From assembly GCF_003115855.1 (NCBI RefSeq), contig NZ_KZ819075.1, forward strand, positions 124,001 through 188,000: a stretch of 64,000 nt of DNA, in the 5' to 3' direction. Position 1 is the stretch's first letter. Every line of letters starts with the position of its first letter. The position numbers and the translations under genes are program-made. A model generated the notes under the pieces. It was not told the origin of the DNA. It searched no databases and saw nothing but the letters and a program-made list of their open reading frames with translations. Source of the stretch: Brenneria corticis (GTDB lineage Bacteria > Pseudomonadota > Gammaproteobacteria > Enterobacterales > Enterobacteriaceae). Positions 34,739 to 43,805 of the stretch are shown one piece after another.

Positions 34739-35584
34739 TCAACCTCGCCGCGCTTTTTGCATATCGCGCTGGCGTTGCTTCTCAGCCCTGGCCATAAACC
34801 ACCAGGCGATAAAGCCAATAATCCCTACCACCAAGAGTATCAAAGAAGCCAGCGCGTTAATCTGCGGATTAACGCCCATCCTTACGCTGGAGAAGACCAG
34901 CATAGGCAGCGTGGTGGACCCCGGACCGGCGACGAAGCTGGCGATCACCAGATCGTCCAGCGACAGGGTAAACGCCAGCAGCCAGCCGGAGATCAGCGCC
35001 GGGGCAATCATCGGCACCGTAATGATAAAGAAGACTTTTAACGGCGTGGCGCCCAGGTCCATCGCCGCCTCTTCGATGGAGCGGTCCAGCTCCCGCAGGC
35101 GCGCGCTGATCACTACCGTGACATAAGCGGTGCAGAATGTCACATGCGCCAACCAGATGGTGAGCATTCCACGCTCCGTGGGCCAGCCGATGGCGTGCCC
35201 CAGCGCCACAAACAGCAGCAGCAGGGAAAGCCCGGTGATCACGTCCGGCATCACCAACGGCGCGGTCAGCATAAACGCAAAGCCGTTTGAGCCGCGAAAG
35301 CTGCCAAAGCGCACCATCACCAGCGCCGCCAGCGTACCCAGCACCACGGCCATGGTGGCGGAAGCCGCGGCGATCGTCAGGCTGAGGGCCACGGCGCTAA
35401 TCATGGCGGAATTATGAAACAGCTCGACGTACCAGCGCGTCGACCACCCCGCCCATACCGTTACCAGTTTGGAACTGTTGAAAGAGTAGATCACCAGCAT
35501 CAGCATCGGCGCATACAGAAACGTAAAGCACAGCACCAGAATCACGATGCGCCACGGCGAGCGAACCACCGGCAGATTGTTCAT
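34739..35584 (-). CDS. potI: Putrescine ABC transporter permease PotI
   Basis: Inner-membrane permease of the PotFGHI putrescine importer. 281 residues, as in E. coli, six segments, EAA loop EEAAMDLGATPLKVFFIITVP. The start codon overlaps the potH stop by 4 bases (ATGA). Last gene of the operon. Confidence 0.96.
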   Translation of the reverse strand: MNNLPVVRSPWRIVILVLCFTFLYAPMLMLVIYSFNSSKLVTVWAGWSTRWYVELFHNSAMISAVALSLTIAAASATMAVVLGTLAALVMVRFGSFRGSNGFAFMLTAPLVMPDVITGLSLLLLFVALGHAIGWPTERGMLTIWLAHVTFCTAYVTVVISARLRELDRSIEEAAMDLGATPLKVFFIITVPMIAPALISGWLLAFTLSLDDLVIASFVAGPGSTTLPMLVFSSVRMGVNPQINALASLILLVVGIIGFIAWWFMARAEKQRQRDMQKARRG

Positions 35585-36546
35585 GCTTCCCCCTCCGCCG
35601 CTTTGCTCTGATGTTTGTGGAACCAGATAATCGGCATAATCAACAACAGCAGCATGATAATCGCCACGGCCGAAGCCACCGGCCAGTCTCGATTGTTAAA
35701 GAATTCCTGCCACAGGATACGGCCGATCATAATGCTGTCCGGGCCGCCCAGCAGTTCAGGGATCACGTACTCGCCCACGGTGGGAATAAACACCAGCATC
35801 GAACCGGCGATCACCCCGCCCTTGGTCAGCGGCACGATAACGCTGAAAAAGGTTTTCAGCGGCCGCGCGCCCAAATCAAGGGAGGCTTCCACCAGCGAGT
35901 AGTCCAGCCGGGTCAGCGCGGTATAGATCGGCAGCACCATAAAGGGCAGATAGGAGTACACCACGCCGATATATACCGCCAGATTGGTATGCAGGATCAC
36001 CAGCGGCTGATCGATAACCCCCAGCCACAGCAGGAAGTTGTTCAGGATACCGTTGTTTTTCAGGATCCCCATCCAGGCATAGACGCGGATAAGAAACGAT
36101 GTCCAGGAGGGCAGAATCACCAGCAACAGCAGGATATTACGGGTGGAAGGCCGGCTGTGCGCCACGGCCCAGGCCAGCGGATAGCCAATCAGCAGGCAGC
36201 ACAGGGTCGACACCGCCGCCACCTGCAAGGATTGCAGATAGGCCTCGACGTACAGCGGGTCGCCCAGCAGGTGCAGGTAGTTCGCCAGATTTAACGAAAT
36301 ATCCAGCCTGTCATCCACCCAGGTCACCAGGTCGGTGTAGGGAGGCACGGCGCGCGCCATTTCCGCCAGGCTGATCTTGAAGACAATCAGGAACGGCAGC
36401 ATAAACAGCAGCAGCAGCCAAAAATAAGGCAGCGCGATAACCAGCTTACGTCCGTGATCCTGGCGCCAGCGCGCCATCAGCATGGCCAAGCGCCCCCTTT
36501 CCTGCCGCGACGGCGCCGCGGTGCGGTGTTCGGGAAACATTGTCAT
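35581..36546 (-). CDS. potH: Putrescine ABC transporter permease PotH
   Basis: Permease partner of PotI. 321 residues against 317 in E. coli, six segments. EAA loop VEASLDLGARPLKTFFSVIVP. GAGGA precedes the ATG; a second ATG two codons on is also usable. It overlaps potI by 4 bases and follows potG by 14 bp. Confidence 0.96.
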   Translation of the reverse strand: MTMFPEHRTAAPSRQERGRLAMLMARWRQDHGRKLVIALPYFWLLLLFMLPFLIVFKISLAEMARAVPPYTDLVTWVDDRLDISLNLANYLHLLGDPLYVEAYLQSLQVAAVSTLCCLLIGYPLAWAVAHSRPSTRNILLLLVILPSWTSFLIRVYAWMGILKNNGILNNFLLWLGVIDQPLVILHTNLAVYIGVVYSYLPFMVLPIYTALTRLDYSLVEASLDLGARPLKTFFSVIVPLTKGGVIAGSMLVFIPTVGEYVIPELLGGPDSIMIGRILWQEFFNNRDWPVASAVAIIMLLLLIMPIIWFHKHQSKAAEGEA

Positions 36547-36560
36547 TAGGTTTTTCCTCG

Positions 36561-37694
36561 CTACACCGTCAACACGACGCAGCTGTCGGCGTCCCAGCTC
36601 AGCCGCACTTCGTCGCCCCAGGTGGGCGCGCCCTTGCGGTAGCGATAGGCGTTCTGCAACTGCGCGCTGATAATCTGTCCGCTGTTCAATCGGACGTGGT
36701 AAATCGATAAATCACCCAGATAGGCGATGTGCACCACTTCCCCGACGGCAAAATTGCAGCCGTCGGCCGGCACCTCGTCACAGAGCACGATCTTTTCCGG
36801 CCGCAGGGCGATATAGACCGGCACGCCGTCCACCACCGAGACGTCCGAATCCACCCTCAGCGGATGCACCAGCCCCGGACTGCGTATAATCAGGGCGTCA
36901 TCCCGCCGCTCGGTCAGCACCCCTTCGAACATATTGACGGAGCCGATAAATTCGGCGCTGAAGCGGGTGTTGGGGTGTTCGTATATCTCTTCCGGTTCGC
37001 CGATCTGCACGAATTTGCCGCGGTTCATAATGGCGATGCGGCCCGCCATCGTCATGGCTTCCTCCTGATCGTGCGTCACCATAACGCAGGTCACGCCGAC
37101 GCGCTCCAGAATATCGACCACCTCAAGCTGCATACGGTCGCGCAGTTTTTTATCCAGCGCCCCCATCGGCTCATCCAGCAGCAGCAGCTTGGGGCGCTTC
37201 GCCAGGCTGCGGGCCAATGCCACGCGCTGCCGCTGGCCGCCGGAAAGCTGATGCGGTTTGCGGTTGGCGAACTCCTGCATATGCACCAGCGCCAGCATTT
37301 CCTCCACGCGATCCTTGATCTCGGAACGGGACAGGCGATCCTGCTTCAGACCGAAAGCGATATTCTTTTCCACCGTCATATGCGGAAACAGCGCATATGA
37401 CTGAAACATCATGTTGATTGGGCGCTGATAGGGCGGAACCAGCGAAAGATCCTGCCCGTCCAGGACTATTTGCCCCTGGGTGGGGTGTTCGAAACCCGCC
37501 AGCATACGCAGCAGCGTGGACTTGCCGCAGCCGGACGCGCCCAGCAGGGCGAATATCTCGCCTTTATAAATGGTCAGGCTGACATCATCGACGGCGGCCT
37601 GCCCGTCGAACGATTTGGTCAGGTTACGCACTTCCAGCAACGGCGTTACCGCTTTTTGGGGCTTGGGCTGGGGACGGGGAATGGCTTCATTCAC
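36561..37694 (-). CDS. potG: Putrescine ABC transporter ATPase PotG
   Basis: ATPase of the putrescine importer, 377 residues, equal to E. coli when begun at the GTG of VNEAIPRPQ. Walker A GASGCGKST, signature LSGGQRQR, Walker B LLLLDEPMGALD, and a C-terminal TOBE regulatory domain. The 38-codon open extension upstream has no family match and carries the intergenic hairpin, so it is rejected. Confidence 0.95.
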   Translation of the reverse strand: MNEAIPRPQPKPQKAVTPLLEVRNLTKSFDGQAAVDDVSLTIYKGEIFALLGASGCGKSTLLRMLAGFEHPTQGQIVLDGQDLSLVPPYQRPINMMFQSYALFPHMTVEKNIAFGLKQDRLSRSEIKDRVEEMLALVHMQEFANRKPHQLSGGQRQRVALARSLAKRPKLLLLDEPMGALDKKLRDRMQLEVVDILERVGVTCVMVTHDQEEAMTMAGRIAIMNRGKFVQIGEPEEIYEHPNTRFSAEFIGSVNMFEGVLTERRDDALIIRSPGLVHPLRVDSDVSVVDGVPVYIALRPEKIVLCDEVPADGCNFAVGEVVHIAYLGDLSIYHVRLNSGQIISAQLQNAYRYRKGAPTWGDEVRLSWDADSCVVLTV

Positions 37695-37846
37695 TTCGCA
37701 TTGCTCTCCGGCAAAAGCAGAACAGGTCACCGCCCGGAGCCAGGCCAGCATATGGCTTTGACGCAGAGCGAGTCGGTGACGCATATATAGAACAGACAGG
37801 CGGATCAACCGCCTGTCTGTTACAGTAACACCAGGATAAAAAACCT

Positions 37847-38956
37847 TTACTTACCGCTTTTTACCTTGGTCCAAGCACGAGTGCGGGTACGGTCAATCTG
37901 TGGCGATTGCACCTTAAGCGTAAACAGTTTGGCGCGTACGTCCGCGGGCGGATAGATGCCGGGATCGTTACGAATCTCTTCGTTGACCAGCGGCACAGCT
38001 TCTTTATTGGCGCTGGCATAATACACATGGTTGCTGATATTGGCGATAACGTCCGGCTTCAGCAGATAGTTCAAAAACTCATAGGCGGCATCGAGATTTT
38101 TGGCGTCGGCCGGCACGGCGAATACGTCGAAGAAAGCCAGCGCCCCCTCTTTCGGGATACTGTAATGAACGTTGACGCCGTTTTTCGCTTCTTTGGCGCG
38201 GTTGGCGGCCTGCATCACATCGCCGGCCCAACCGATGGCTACGCAAATGTCGCCGTTGGCCAGGTCGTTGATATATTGGGATGAATGAAAATAGCGAATG
38301 CTGGGACGCAGTTTTAACAACAGCTCCGTCGCCGACCCGGTGTAGTCGGCCGCCTTGCTGCTGTTGGCGTCTTTGCCCTGATAGTTCAGCACGGTGGCGA
38401 AAATCTCCTCGGGCGCATCCAGGAAAGAGACGCCGCAGCTTTTCAGCTTTTCCAGATTTTCCGGCTTCAGCACCAGATCCCAGCTGTCCAGCGGCGCGTC
38501 CGCGCCCAGCGCGGCTTTGACTTTATCGACGTTGTAGCCGATCCCGGTGGTCGCCCATAAATAGGGCAGCGCGTACTTGTTATCCGGATCGTGCTGGGCA
38601 ATCAGTTTCAACAGCTCGGGATCGAGATTTTTATAATTCGGCAGCCTGCTTTTATCCAATGGCTGGAATACCCCCGCGGCAAGCTGGCGCTCGAGAAAAC
38701 TGGCCGAGGGCACCACCAAATCAAACCCGGTGCTGCCGGCCATCAGTTTGCCTTCCAATACTTCGTTGGAGTCAAACACGTCATAAACCACTTTGGTGCC
38801 CGTTTCCCGCTGGAAATTTTGCAGCGTATCCGGCGCAATATAGTCAGACCAGTTGTAAACATGCAGCGTTTTCTGTTCCGCAGATGCGGTGACGGACGCG
38901 GCCATCAGCAAGCCGGCAACAACACCCGATAACAATTTTTTACGTTGGGTGAACAT
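37847..38956 (-). CDS. potF: Putrescine-binding periplasmic protein PotF
   Basis: Periplasmic binding protein for putrescine. 369 residues, signal peptide MFTQRKKLLSGVVAGLLMAASVTASA, then HVYNWSDYIAPDTLQNFQRETG typical of the SpuD/PotF family. The start has GGAGGAAGG upstream. First gene of potFGHI. Confidence 0.96.
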   Translation of the reverse strand: MFTQRKKLLSGVVAGLLMAASVTASAEQKTLHVYNWSDYIAPDTLQNFQRETGTKVVYDVFDSNEVLEGKLMAGSTGFDLVVPSASFLERQLAAGVFQPLDKSRLPNYKNLDPELLKLIAQHDPDNKYALPYLWATTGIGYNVDKVKAALGADAPLDSWDLVLKPENLEKLKSCGVSFLDAPEEIFATVLNYQGKDANSSKAADYTGSATELLLKLRPSIRYFHSSQYINDLANGDICVAIGWAGDVMQAANRAKEAKNGVNVHYSIPKEGALAFFDVFAVPADAKNLDAAYEFLNYLLKPDVIANISNHVYYASANKEAVPLVNEEIRNDPGIYPPADVRAKLFTLKVQSPQIDRTRTRAWTKVKSGK

Positions 38957-38999
38957 CCGTTCCTTCCTCCATGCCAGGGGGTAATTTATGGGGGTAAAC

Positions 39000-39019
39000 T
39001 TGTATCCGGTCAGATACAA
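39000..39019. promoter_or_regulatory. Palindrome upstream of potF
   Basis: TTGTATCCGGTCAGATACAA has perfect 7-bp arms, 44 bp before the potF start. It could be an operator or a hairpin in the leader. Regulator unknown. Confidence 0.4.
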
Positions 39020-39313
39020 AACTCGTCCTGCGCCAGCGTGTCCGCGATAAAAATCAATGAATGGCTATGCACTGGATTCAGCATAGTCGACACCGAAATA
39101 AATACGACTTTAGCGGGTGGCCGTTACAGGAATTAAGCATAACCGCACTGCATCACTCACACCATAGCCGAAGCTAAAAAATGGTTTTTATCGATTTTTT
39201 ATGCACATTTTATTTATGTCGTCCGGCCATTTGGCGATAAACATCGATGAATATCCGGCAATAAAGCCATAAATGCAGAATAAACGACGGTTAACCGCAA
39301 ATAAGAGAAACTG

Positions 39314-39334
39314 ATTGCTGCCGTTGGCAGCAAT
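39314..39334 (-). terminator. ybjN 3' hairpin
   Basis: Perfect 9-bp arms ATTGCTGCC/GGCAGCAAT around GTT, a few bases past the ybjN stop. Only a weak T-run. Confidence 0.55.
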
Positions 39335-39338
39335 GGCA

Positions 39339-39821
39339 TTAATGAAGGAACGATGTGGTTACCCTGCCAGCAGAGGTATCTTCTTCATCACCGATAAACA
39401 GCAGATTATTGGCCCCGGCTTCTAAAATCACCATCGAAATTTGCTCTTCGGACTGCTGCATAAAATGCCTGAACTGTTCCAGCGTCATCCCCGCGGCCAC
39501 GCTGAACGACTGGCAAACAATCAGCTTCGGCAGATTATCATCCTGAACGTCAATAAAGGCTTTTACCGTCAGGGAGCTGGCGTTGATCTGGCTCAGGTCG
39601 CCGACCAGCGGGATCAGCGCGCTGGGCTTCACCTCCGCCAGCGCGGAGAACAGCACCACGTTGTCCACCAGATCGACTTTCGCATCAAATACCCCGTCAA
39701 AATTCTGCATATGGGGTAAATGCAGCGCCTGACAGGAGTCGCATTCAAAAAACACGATGTTCAATTGATCCAGCCACCGCCGTAGCATAGTCAAATCCGG
39801 GACGATGAGTGAATCCATCAT
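39339..39821 (-). CDS. ybjN: YbjN family protein (AmyR-like)
   Basis: 160-residue cytoplasmic protein with a type III secretion chaperone-like fold. The E. coli homologue affects motility and stress, and in Erwinia amylovora the family (AmyR) represses exopolysaccharide. Matching regions: DSLIVPDLTMLRRWLDQLNI and MLRRW...FFECDSCQALHLPHMQN. It is separated from rimK by accessory genes. Confidence 0.93.
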   Translation of the reverse strand: MMDSLIVPDLTMLRRWLDQLNIVFFECDSCQALHLPHMQNFDGVFDAKVDLVDNVVLFSALAEVKPSALIPLVGDLSQINASSLTVKAFIDVQDDNLPKLIVCQSFSVAAGMTLEQFRHFMQQSEEQISMVILEAGANNLLFIGDEEDTSAGRVTTSFLH

Positions 39822-40026
39822 TTTGCCTCATACCGACTGTTGTTAAAAAAGGGGTCCATAGCTTACGGAATATTGCGTTCCGATACCATGATAAATCACA
39901 AACGACCGATTGTGCATTTTATGTTATAGCGGGCCGTAGCCGCCCGCCGGCTTTGTTCAGCCTCAGCCAATGCCGGTTGTCAGCTGGAATAGTTATCGGC
40001 GTATTGACAGCAGAAACAGAATAATG

Positions 40027-40041
40027 GTTGTATTATACAAC
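40027..40041. promoter_or_regulatory. Operator-like palindrome before the MarR-GNAT gene
   Basis: GTTGTATTATACAAC is a perfect inverted repeat (6-bp arms, 3-base centre) ending 26 bp before the start codon. MarR proteins bind such AT-rich palindromes and often repress their own gene. Confidence 0.6.
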
Positions 40042-40067
40042 TATCAATTTATTGCCGAAGATGACTC

Positions 40068-41024
40068 ATGCCGAACCGCTCATTAATTGAAGAAATCCGT
40101 TCCGCTTCACGCCTTATGGTGCGTGAACTTGGCTTTATGAACGCCACGCTGGCCGCCACGGACTATTCGCCTTCTGCCGTACACAGCCTGCTGGAAATTG
40201 AAAATCAGGGTGCGATGACCGCCGCACAGCTGGTGCAGTGCCTGGGGCTGGAAAAATCCAGCGTCAGCCGGATGCTTTCCAGGTTGCTGGCGGCGGGAGA
40301 ATTGCTGGAAGTGCAGTCCGGCAATGATGCCCGAGTTAAGCAGTTGAAACTGACCGAAAAAGGTGTTCAGACCGTCAGCCGGATAAATGACTACGGCGCT
40401 ATGCGGGTGATAAAAGCGCTGGAGAATCTGGACGACGAGCAGCAACAGACTGTCGCGCACGGGCTTACGGCATATGCCCGCGCGCTCGAGCGCTGCCGTA
40501 ATCTGGAGACTACCACGCCGCAAAAAACGATCGACATTGTCACCGGGTATCTGCCCGGCATGATTGGCAAAATTGCTGAAATGCACGGAACGTATTATGC
40601 GAAAAATTACAATTTCGGGCATTTCTTCGAAGGGAAGGTGGCTTGTGGGCTGGCTGAATTCGCCGGACGTTTGCATGAACCCTGTAATCAGATCTGGCTG
40701 GCGGTAAACAACGGCAAAATTGTCGGTTCCGTCGCCATAGATGGTCAGGATCTCGGGAATAACGAAGGGCATTTGCGCTGGTTCATTCTAGATGACGGTT
40801 GCCGTGGAACCGGAATGGGCAGGAAACTGCTCAGTGAAGCAATGGCGTTTTGTGATAAGCGCGGGTTCGATGCCGTTCAGCTCTGGACCTTTAGTGGTCT
40901 GAATGCTGCACGGCGTCTTTATGAATCCTTTGGCTTCGAACTGTTCAAAGAATGGCAGGGTGATCAGTGGGGAATGACAATGACGGAACAACAGTTCACC
41001 CGAAACTCTGCCGGCAGCCGTTAA
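40068..41024 (+). CDS. MarR-GNAT fusion regulator/acetyltransferase
   Basis: 318 residues in two parts. The N-terminal half (about 1-150) is a MarR-type winged helix (ALEIENQGAMTAAQLVQCLGLEKSSVSRMLSRLLAAGEL), the C-terminal half (about 160-310) a GNAT acetyltransferase with the acetyl-CoA motif GCRGTGMGRKLL and ARRLYESFGFELF. Fusions of this type are known widely, targets vary. It is not in the E. coli version of this region and lies next to a transporter remnant, so it may once have regulated that transporter. Confidence 0.85.
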   Translation: MPNRSLIEEIRSASRLMVRELGFMNATLAATDYSPSAVHSLLEIENQGAMTAAQLVQCLGLEKSSVSRMLSRLLAAGELLEVQSGNDARVKQLKLTEKGVQTVSRINDYGAMRVIKALENLDDEQQQTVAHGLTAYARALERCRNLETTTPQKTIDIVTGYLPGMIGKIAEMHGTYYAKNYNFGHFFEGKVACGLAEFAGRLHEPCNQIWLAVNNGKIVGSVAIDGQDLGNNEGHLRWFILDDGCRGTGMGRKLLSEAMAFCDKRGFDAVQLWTFSGLNAARRLYESFGFELFKEWQGDQWGMTMTEQQFTRNSAGSR

Positions 41025-41218
41025 TCCGCCGTCGCAGAACCCCGCGCGGTCAGGGTAAACAACGCGATGATCCGCGGCGTGCCATTACTCATCAGCCCGA
41101 CAATATTCGCGGCAAACAACCAGCCGTAACGCTGCGGATCCACGCCAAAACAGGTGATGTAGACAACGGGTGAAGCGGTAATAAATGCGCAAGTAACGGC
41201 CGCTATGCGGAAAACTAA
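41021..41218 (-). pseudogene. Remnant of a Bcr/CflA-type drug MFS transporter
   Basis: On the minus strand one frame reads about 65 codons including AFITASPVVYITCFGVDPQRYGWLFAANIVGLM, the segment around transmembrane helix 7-8 of Bcr/CflA transporters. It then jumps to a NGTPRIIALF... piece resembling the C-terminus. There is no start codon or ribosome site, and most of the gene is missing. It overlaps the ends of both neighbours. Evidence is pattern recall, not an alignment. Confidence 0.6.
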
Positions 41219-42111
41219 CTTTTATGCACCGATAACGCCCGAACGTGCTGCTCGATAAATTCTATCATCATACCGGCGATATCCACCCCGGTGGCGGTTT
41301 CGATACCTTCCAGCCCCGGCGAGGCGTTCACCTCCATCACCAGCGGGCCGCGTTCGGCGCGCAGAATATCCACCCCGGCCACGTTCAGCCCCAGCGTTTT
41401 AGCCGCTTTAAGCGCGACGGCCCGCTCCCGGGCGGTAATCCGCACCTTTCGCGCCGAACCGCCGCGATGCAGATTGGAACGGAACTCGCCCGGTTTAGCC
41501 TGTCGCTCGATGGCCGCCACAACCCGGTCGCCGATGACCAGACAGCGAATATCCCTGCCCTGCGCTTCCCGGACATACTCCTGCACCAGAATATGGGCGT
41601 TCAGCCCCCGAAAGGCGTCGATAACGCTTTCGGCGGCCTGCCGGGTTTCAGCCAGCACCACGCCGATCCCCTGCGTCCCTTCCACCAGCTTGACCACCAG
41701 CGGCGCGCCGCCGACCATTTCGATCAGGTCGCCGGTATCATCGGGGGAATGGGCAAACCCGGTCACCGGCAAATCGATTCCCGCGCTGGCCAATAACTGC
41801 AGCGAATGCAGCTTGTCGCGGGCGCGGATAACCGCCACCGAGTTGTTCAGCGCAAAACCGCCCAGCATTTCAAACTGGCGCAGCACCGCGGTGCCGTAAA
41901 AGGTGATCAACGCGCCGATACGCGGGATGACCGCATCATATTTCACCAGCCTGCGGCCGCGGTAATGCACCGAAGGCGCCGCCGAATTGATATTCATGTA
42001 ACAGGACAAGGGATCGATAATATCAATCTGATGCCGGCGCTGCTGCGCGGCCTCACGCAGACGCCGGCAGGAATATAACGAACCGTCGCGAGATAGAATC
42101 GCTATCTTCAT
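41215..42111 (-). CDS. rimK: Ribosomal protein S6 glutamate ligase RimK
   Basis: ATP-grasp ligase adding glutamate residues to the C-terminus of ribosomal protein S6. 298 residues. ATP-grasp signatures are VVKLVEGTQGIGVVLAETRQ and VDILRAERGPLVMEVNASPGLEGIE. nfsA lies 7 bp upstream, so the two form an operon as in E. coli. Confidence 0.96.
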   Translation of the reverse strand: MKIAILSRDGSLYSCRRLREAAQQRRHQIDIIDPLSCYMNINSAAPSVHYRGRRLVKYDAVIPRIGALITFYGTAVLRQFEMLGGFALNNSVAVIRARDKLHSLQLLASAGIDLPVTGFAHSPDDTGDLIEMVGGAPLVVKLVEGTQGIGVVLAETRQAAESVIDAFRGLNAHILVQEYVREAQGRDIRCLVIGDRVVAAIERQAKPGEFRSNLHRGGSARKVRITARERAVALKAAKTLGLNVAGVDILRAERGPLVMEVNASPGLEGIETATGVDIAGMMIEFIEQHVRALSVHKS

Positions 42112-42118
42112 AAATGTC

Positions 42119-42838
42119 CTAACGCAGCGCCCATCCTTGCTGGTGCAAGTAATCCAGTATAAACGGACGCAGCTCTTTTTTCAGCGTGCGCGCCACATGC
42201 TCGCTCCAGCTATCGCGGCGACGGCCGGTGCGTTGCAGATAATATTCCGCCAGTTGTCGATCGTATTGCGCCAGTTTATCGCCATCGAGCGGCTGATACG
42301 CATTCTCGTGGAGCAGAATTTCGGGCGGCAGGCGGGGTTTTAGCTGCGGATCGGCGTCCGGGTATCCCAGACATAGCCCGAAAAGCGGCAATACCTGGCG
42401 CGGCAGTTTCAGCAAAGCGGTGACATCCGCGATTTTATTGCGGATCCCGCCTATATACACGCCGCCCAGCCCTAATGACTCCGCGGCGACCAGCGCATTT
42501 TGCGCCATAAGCGCGGTATCAACGCAGCCTATCAGCAACTGTTCCGCCAGACCGGTTTCAGCCTGCGGAAATATTTGCAGGTGGCGCTGAAAATCGGCGC
42601 AGAACACCCAGAATTCGGCCGCCTGGGCGACATACGCCTGGTCGCCGCTGTAATGCGCCAGCGTCTCTCGAATCGCCGGGTCGGTAATGCGGATAATGGA
42701 ACTGCACTGCAGAAAACTGGAGCTTGAGGCGCTCTGCGCGGCGGCGATAATCGCGCTGCGCTGTTCATCCGTCACCGGCTGTGAAGTAAACGCGCGGATG
42801 GAGCGATGGCGTCGTAACAAGTCAATGGTGGGCGTCAC
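42119..42838 (-). CDS. nfsA: Oxygen-insensitive NADPH nitroreductase NfsA
   Basis: FMN flavoprotein reducing nitroaromatics and quinones with NADPH, 239 residues. FMN-contacting regions: RRHRSIRAFTSQPVTD, AAQSASSSSFLQCSSIIRI and GLGGVYIGGIRN. In E. coli it is activated by SoxS. ybjC, which normally precedes it, is absent. Confidence 0.96.
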   Translation of the reverse strand: MTPTIDLLRRHRSIRAFTSQPVTDEQRSAIIAAAQSASSSSFLQCSSIIRITDPAIRETLAHYSGDQAYVAQAAEFWVFCADFQRHLQIFPQAETGLAEQLLIGCVDTALMAQNALVAAESLGLGGVYIGGIRNKIADVTALLKLPRQVLPLFGLCLGYPDADPQLKPRLPPEILLHENAYQPLDGDKLAQYDRQLAEYYLQRTGRRRDSWSEHVARTLKKELRPFILDYLHQQGWALR

Positions 42839-43023
42839 GCGGTATCCCTCTGGTATAGAAAAAATAGCGATGAATGTGCCTTTATCATGCGTATCGCACA
42901 GCGGTTGATTATATGCCAGCCGCCCCGTCAGACCAATGCCCCTTTACATCCCGCCGCATACCATAGGCGGGGCGAATCGTTGTAACAGGTAATTACCGCT
43001 TTTTTTCATGAGGTAATGCGAGC

Positions 43024-43060
43024 ATAGTAACCGTCTATGACTTCAGGCATCATACCCAGC
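43024..43060. promoter_or_regulatory. Predicted OxyR site before grxA
   Basis: ATAG-N7-CTAT matches the OxyR half-site exactly at 43024-43038. It is followed at the expected spacing by GGCA-N7-CAGC, a degraded second half. grxA is an OxyR target in E. coli; the ATG is 45 bp further on. Confidence 0.7.
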
Positions 43061-43104
43061 GTTTAGAAAAATACCGTTTCCCAAATGTTACCCAAGGAGT
43101 TTAC

Positions 43105-43371
43105 ATGCTGGCTGTTATTTTCGGGCGTCCTGGCTGCCCTTACTGCGTGCGCGCAAAAGCGTTGGCGGAAAAACTGGCGCAGCAGCGCGATGACTTCACA
43201 TTCCGCTATGTGGATATCCGGGCCGAGGGCATCACTAAAGAAGATTTATCCAAAACGGTGGGTAAACCCGTCGAAACCGTGCCGCAGATTTTCCTGGATG
43301 AAAAGCATATCGGCGGCTGCACCGATTTTGAAGCTTACGCCAAACAACACCTGAGTTTGTTCCAGTCATAA
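43105..43371 (+). CDS. grxA: Glutaredoxin 1
   Basis: 88-residue thiol-disulfide oxidoreductase reduced by glutathione, a donor for ribonucleotide reductase. Active site CPYC at 11-14, GSH-binding TVPQIF and GGCTDFEAY. AAGGAG precedes the ATG. Confidence 0.97.
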   Translation: MLAVIFGRPGCPYCVRAKALAEKLAQQRDDFTFRYVDIRAEGITKEDLSKTVGKPVETVPQIFLDEKHIGGCTDFEAYAKQHLSLFQS

Positions 43372-43442
43372 CCGATGCAACGATAAGAAAAAGGCGCATC
43401 CCGCGTCTTTTTTTATCGTTAATCCACAAGGAAAACCGCCGC

Positions 43443-43805
43443 TCAGCGAAAGTAGCGCCGGTAGAGCGCATGCAGAAAGATAAAACCCAAGGCCCCCAGC
43501 ACGCTCCAGAAAACGGCGCTCAGCACATAGGCCAGTTCCTGCCAGAATGAGTGATGCGAGGTACGCCAAAAGTGCAGCACCAGCAGGCACACCGGCATTG
43601 CCAGCAATGAACCGATCAGCGGATAAAGCAGCCGCCCGCGCGCGGACAGGAAACTGGCCACCACGCCGGGCAATAAAAAAAGCAGCATTCCAGGATCGCC
43701 ATGCAGCCCATCCGCGTCGGACACATTCATTTTCTGGCTTAAAAACACCACGGTAAACAATAAAAAACAGCAGGTCGCGCCAACCCAACCTTTATCGCTT
43801 GCCAT
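43443..43805 (-). CDS. ybjM: Inner membrane protein YbjM
   Basis: 120-residue protein with about four membrane segments and unknown function. Matches E. coli YbjM (WVGATCCFLLFTVVF, LLFLLPGVVASFLS, SFWQELAYVLSAVFWSVLGALGF). GAGGAGG lies before the chosen ATG; upstream in-frame codons have no homology. Convergent with grxA, 71 bp apart. Confidence 0.9.
   Translation of the reverse strand: MASDKGWVGATCCFLLFTVVFLSQKMNVSDADGLHGDPGMLLFLLPGVVASFLSARGRLLYPLIGSLLAMPVCLLVLHFWRTSHHSFWQELAYVLSAVFWSVLGALGFIFLHALYRRYFR

Larger units (their letters stand above)
38957..39338. promoter_or_regulatory. 382-bp region, potF promoter and ybjN end
   Basis: Contains a 20-bp palindrome at 39000-39019, an AT-rich probable promoter area and the ybjN hairpin at 39314-39334. 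No gene is visible. Confidence 0.5.
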
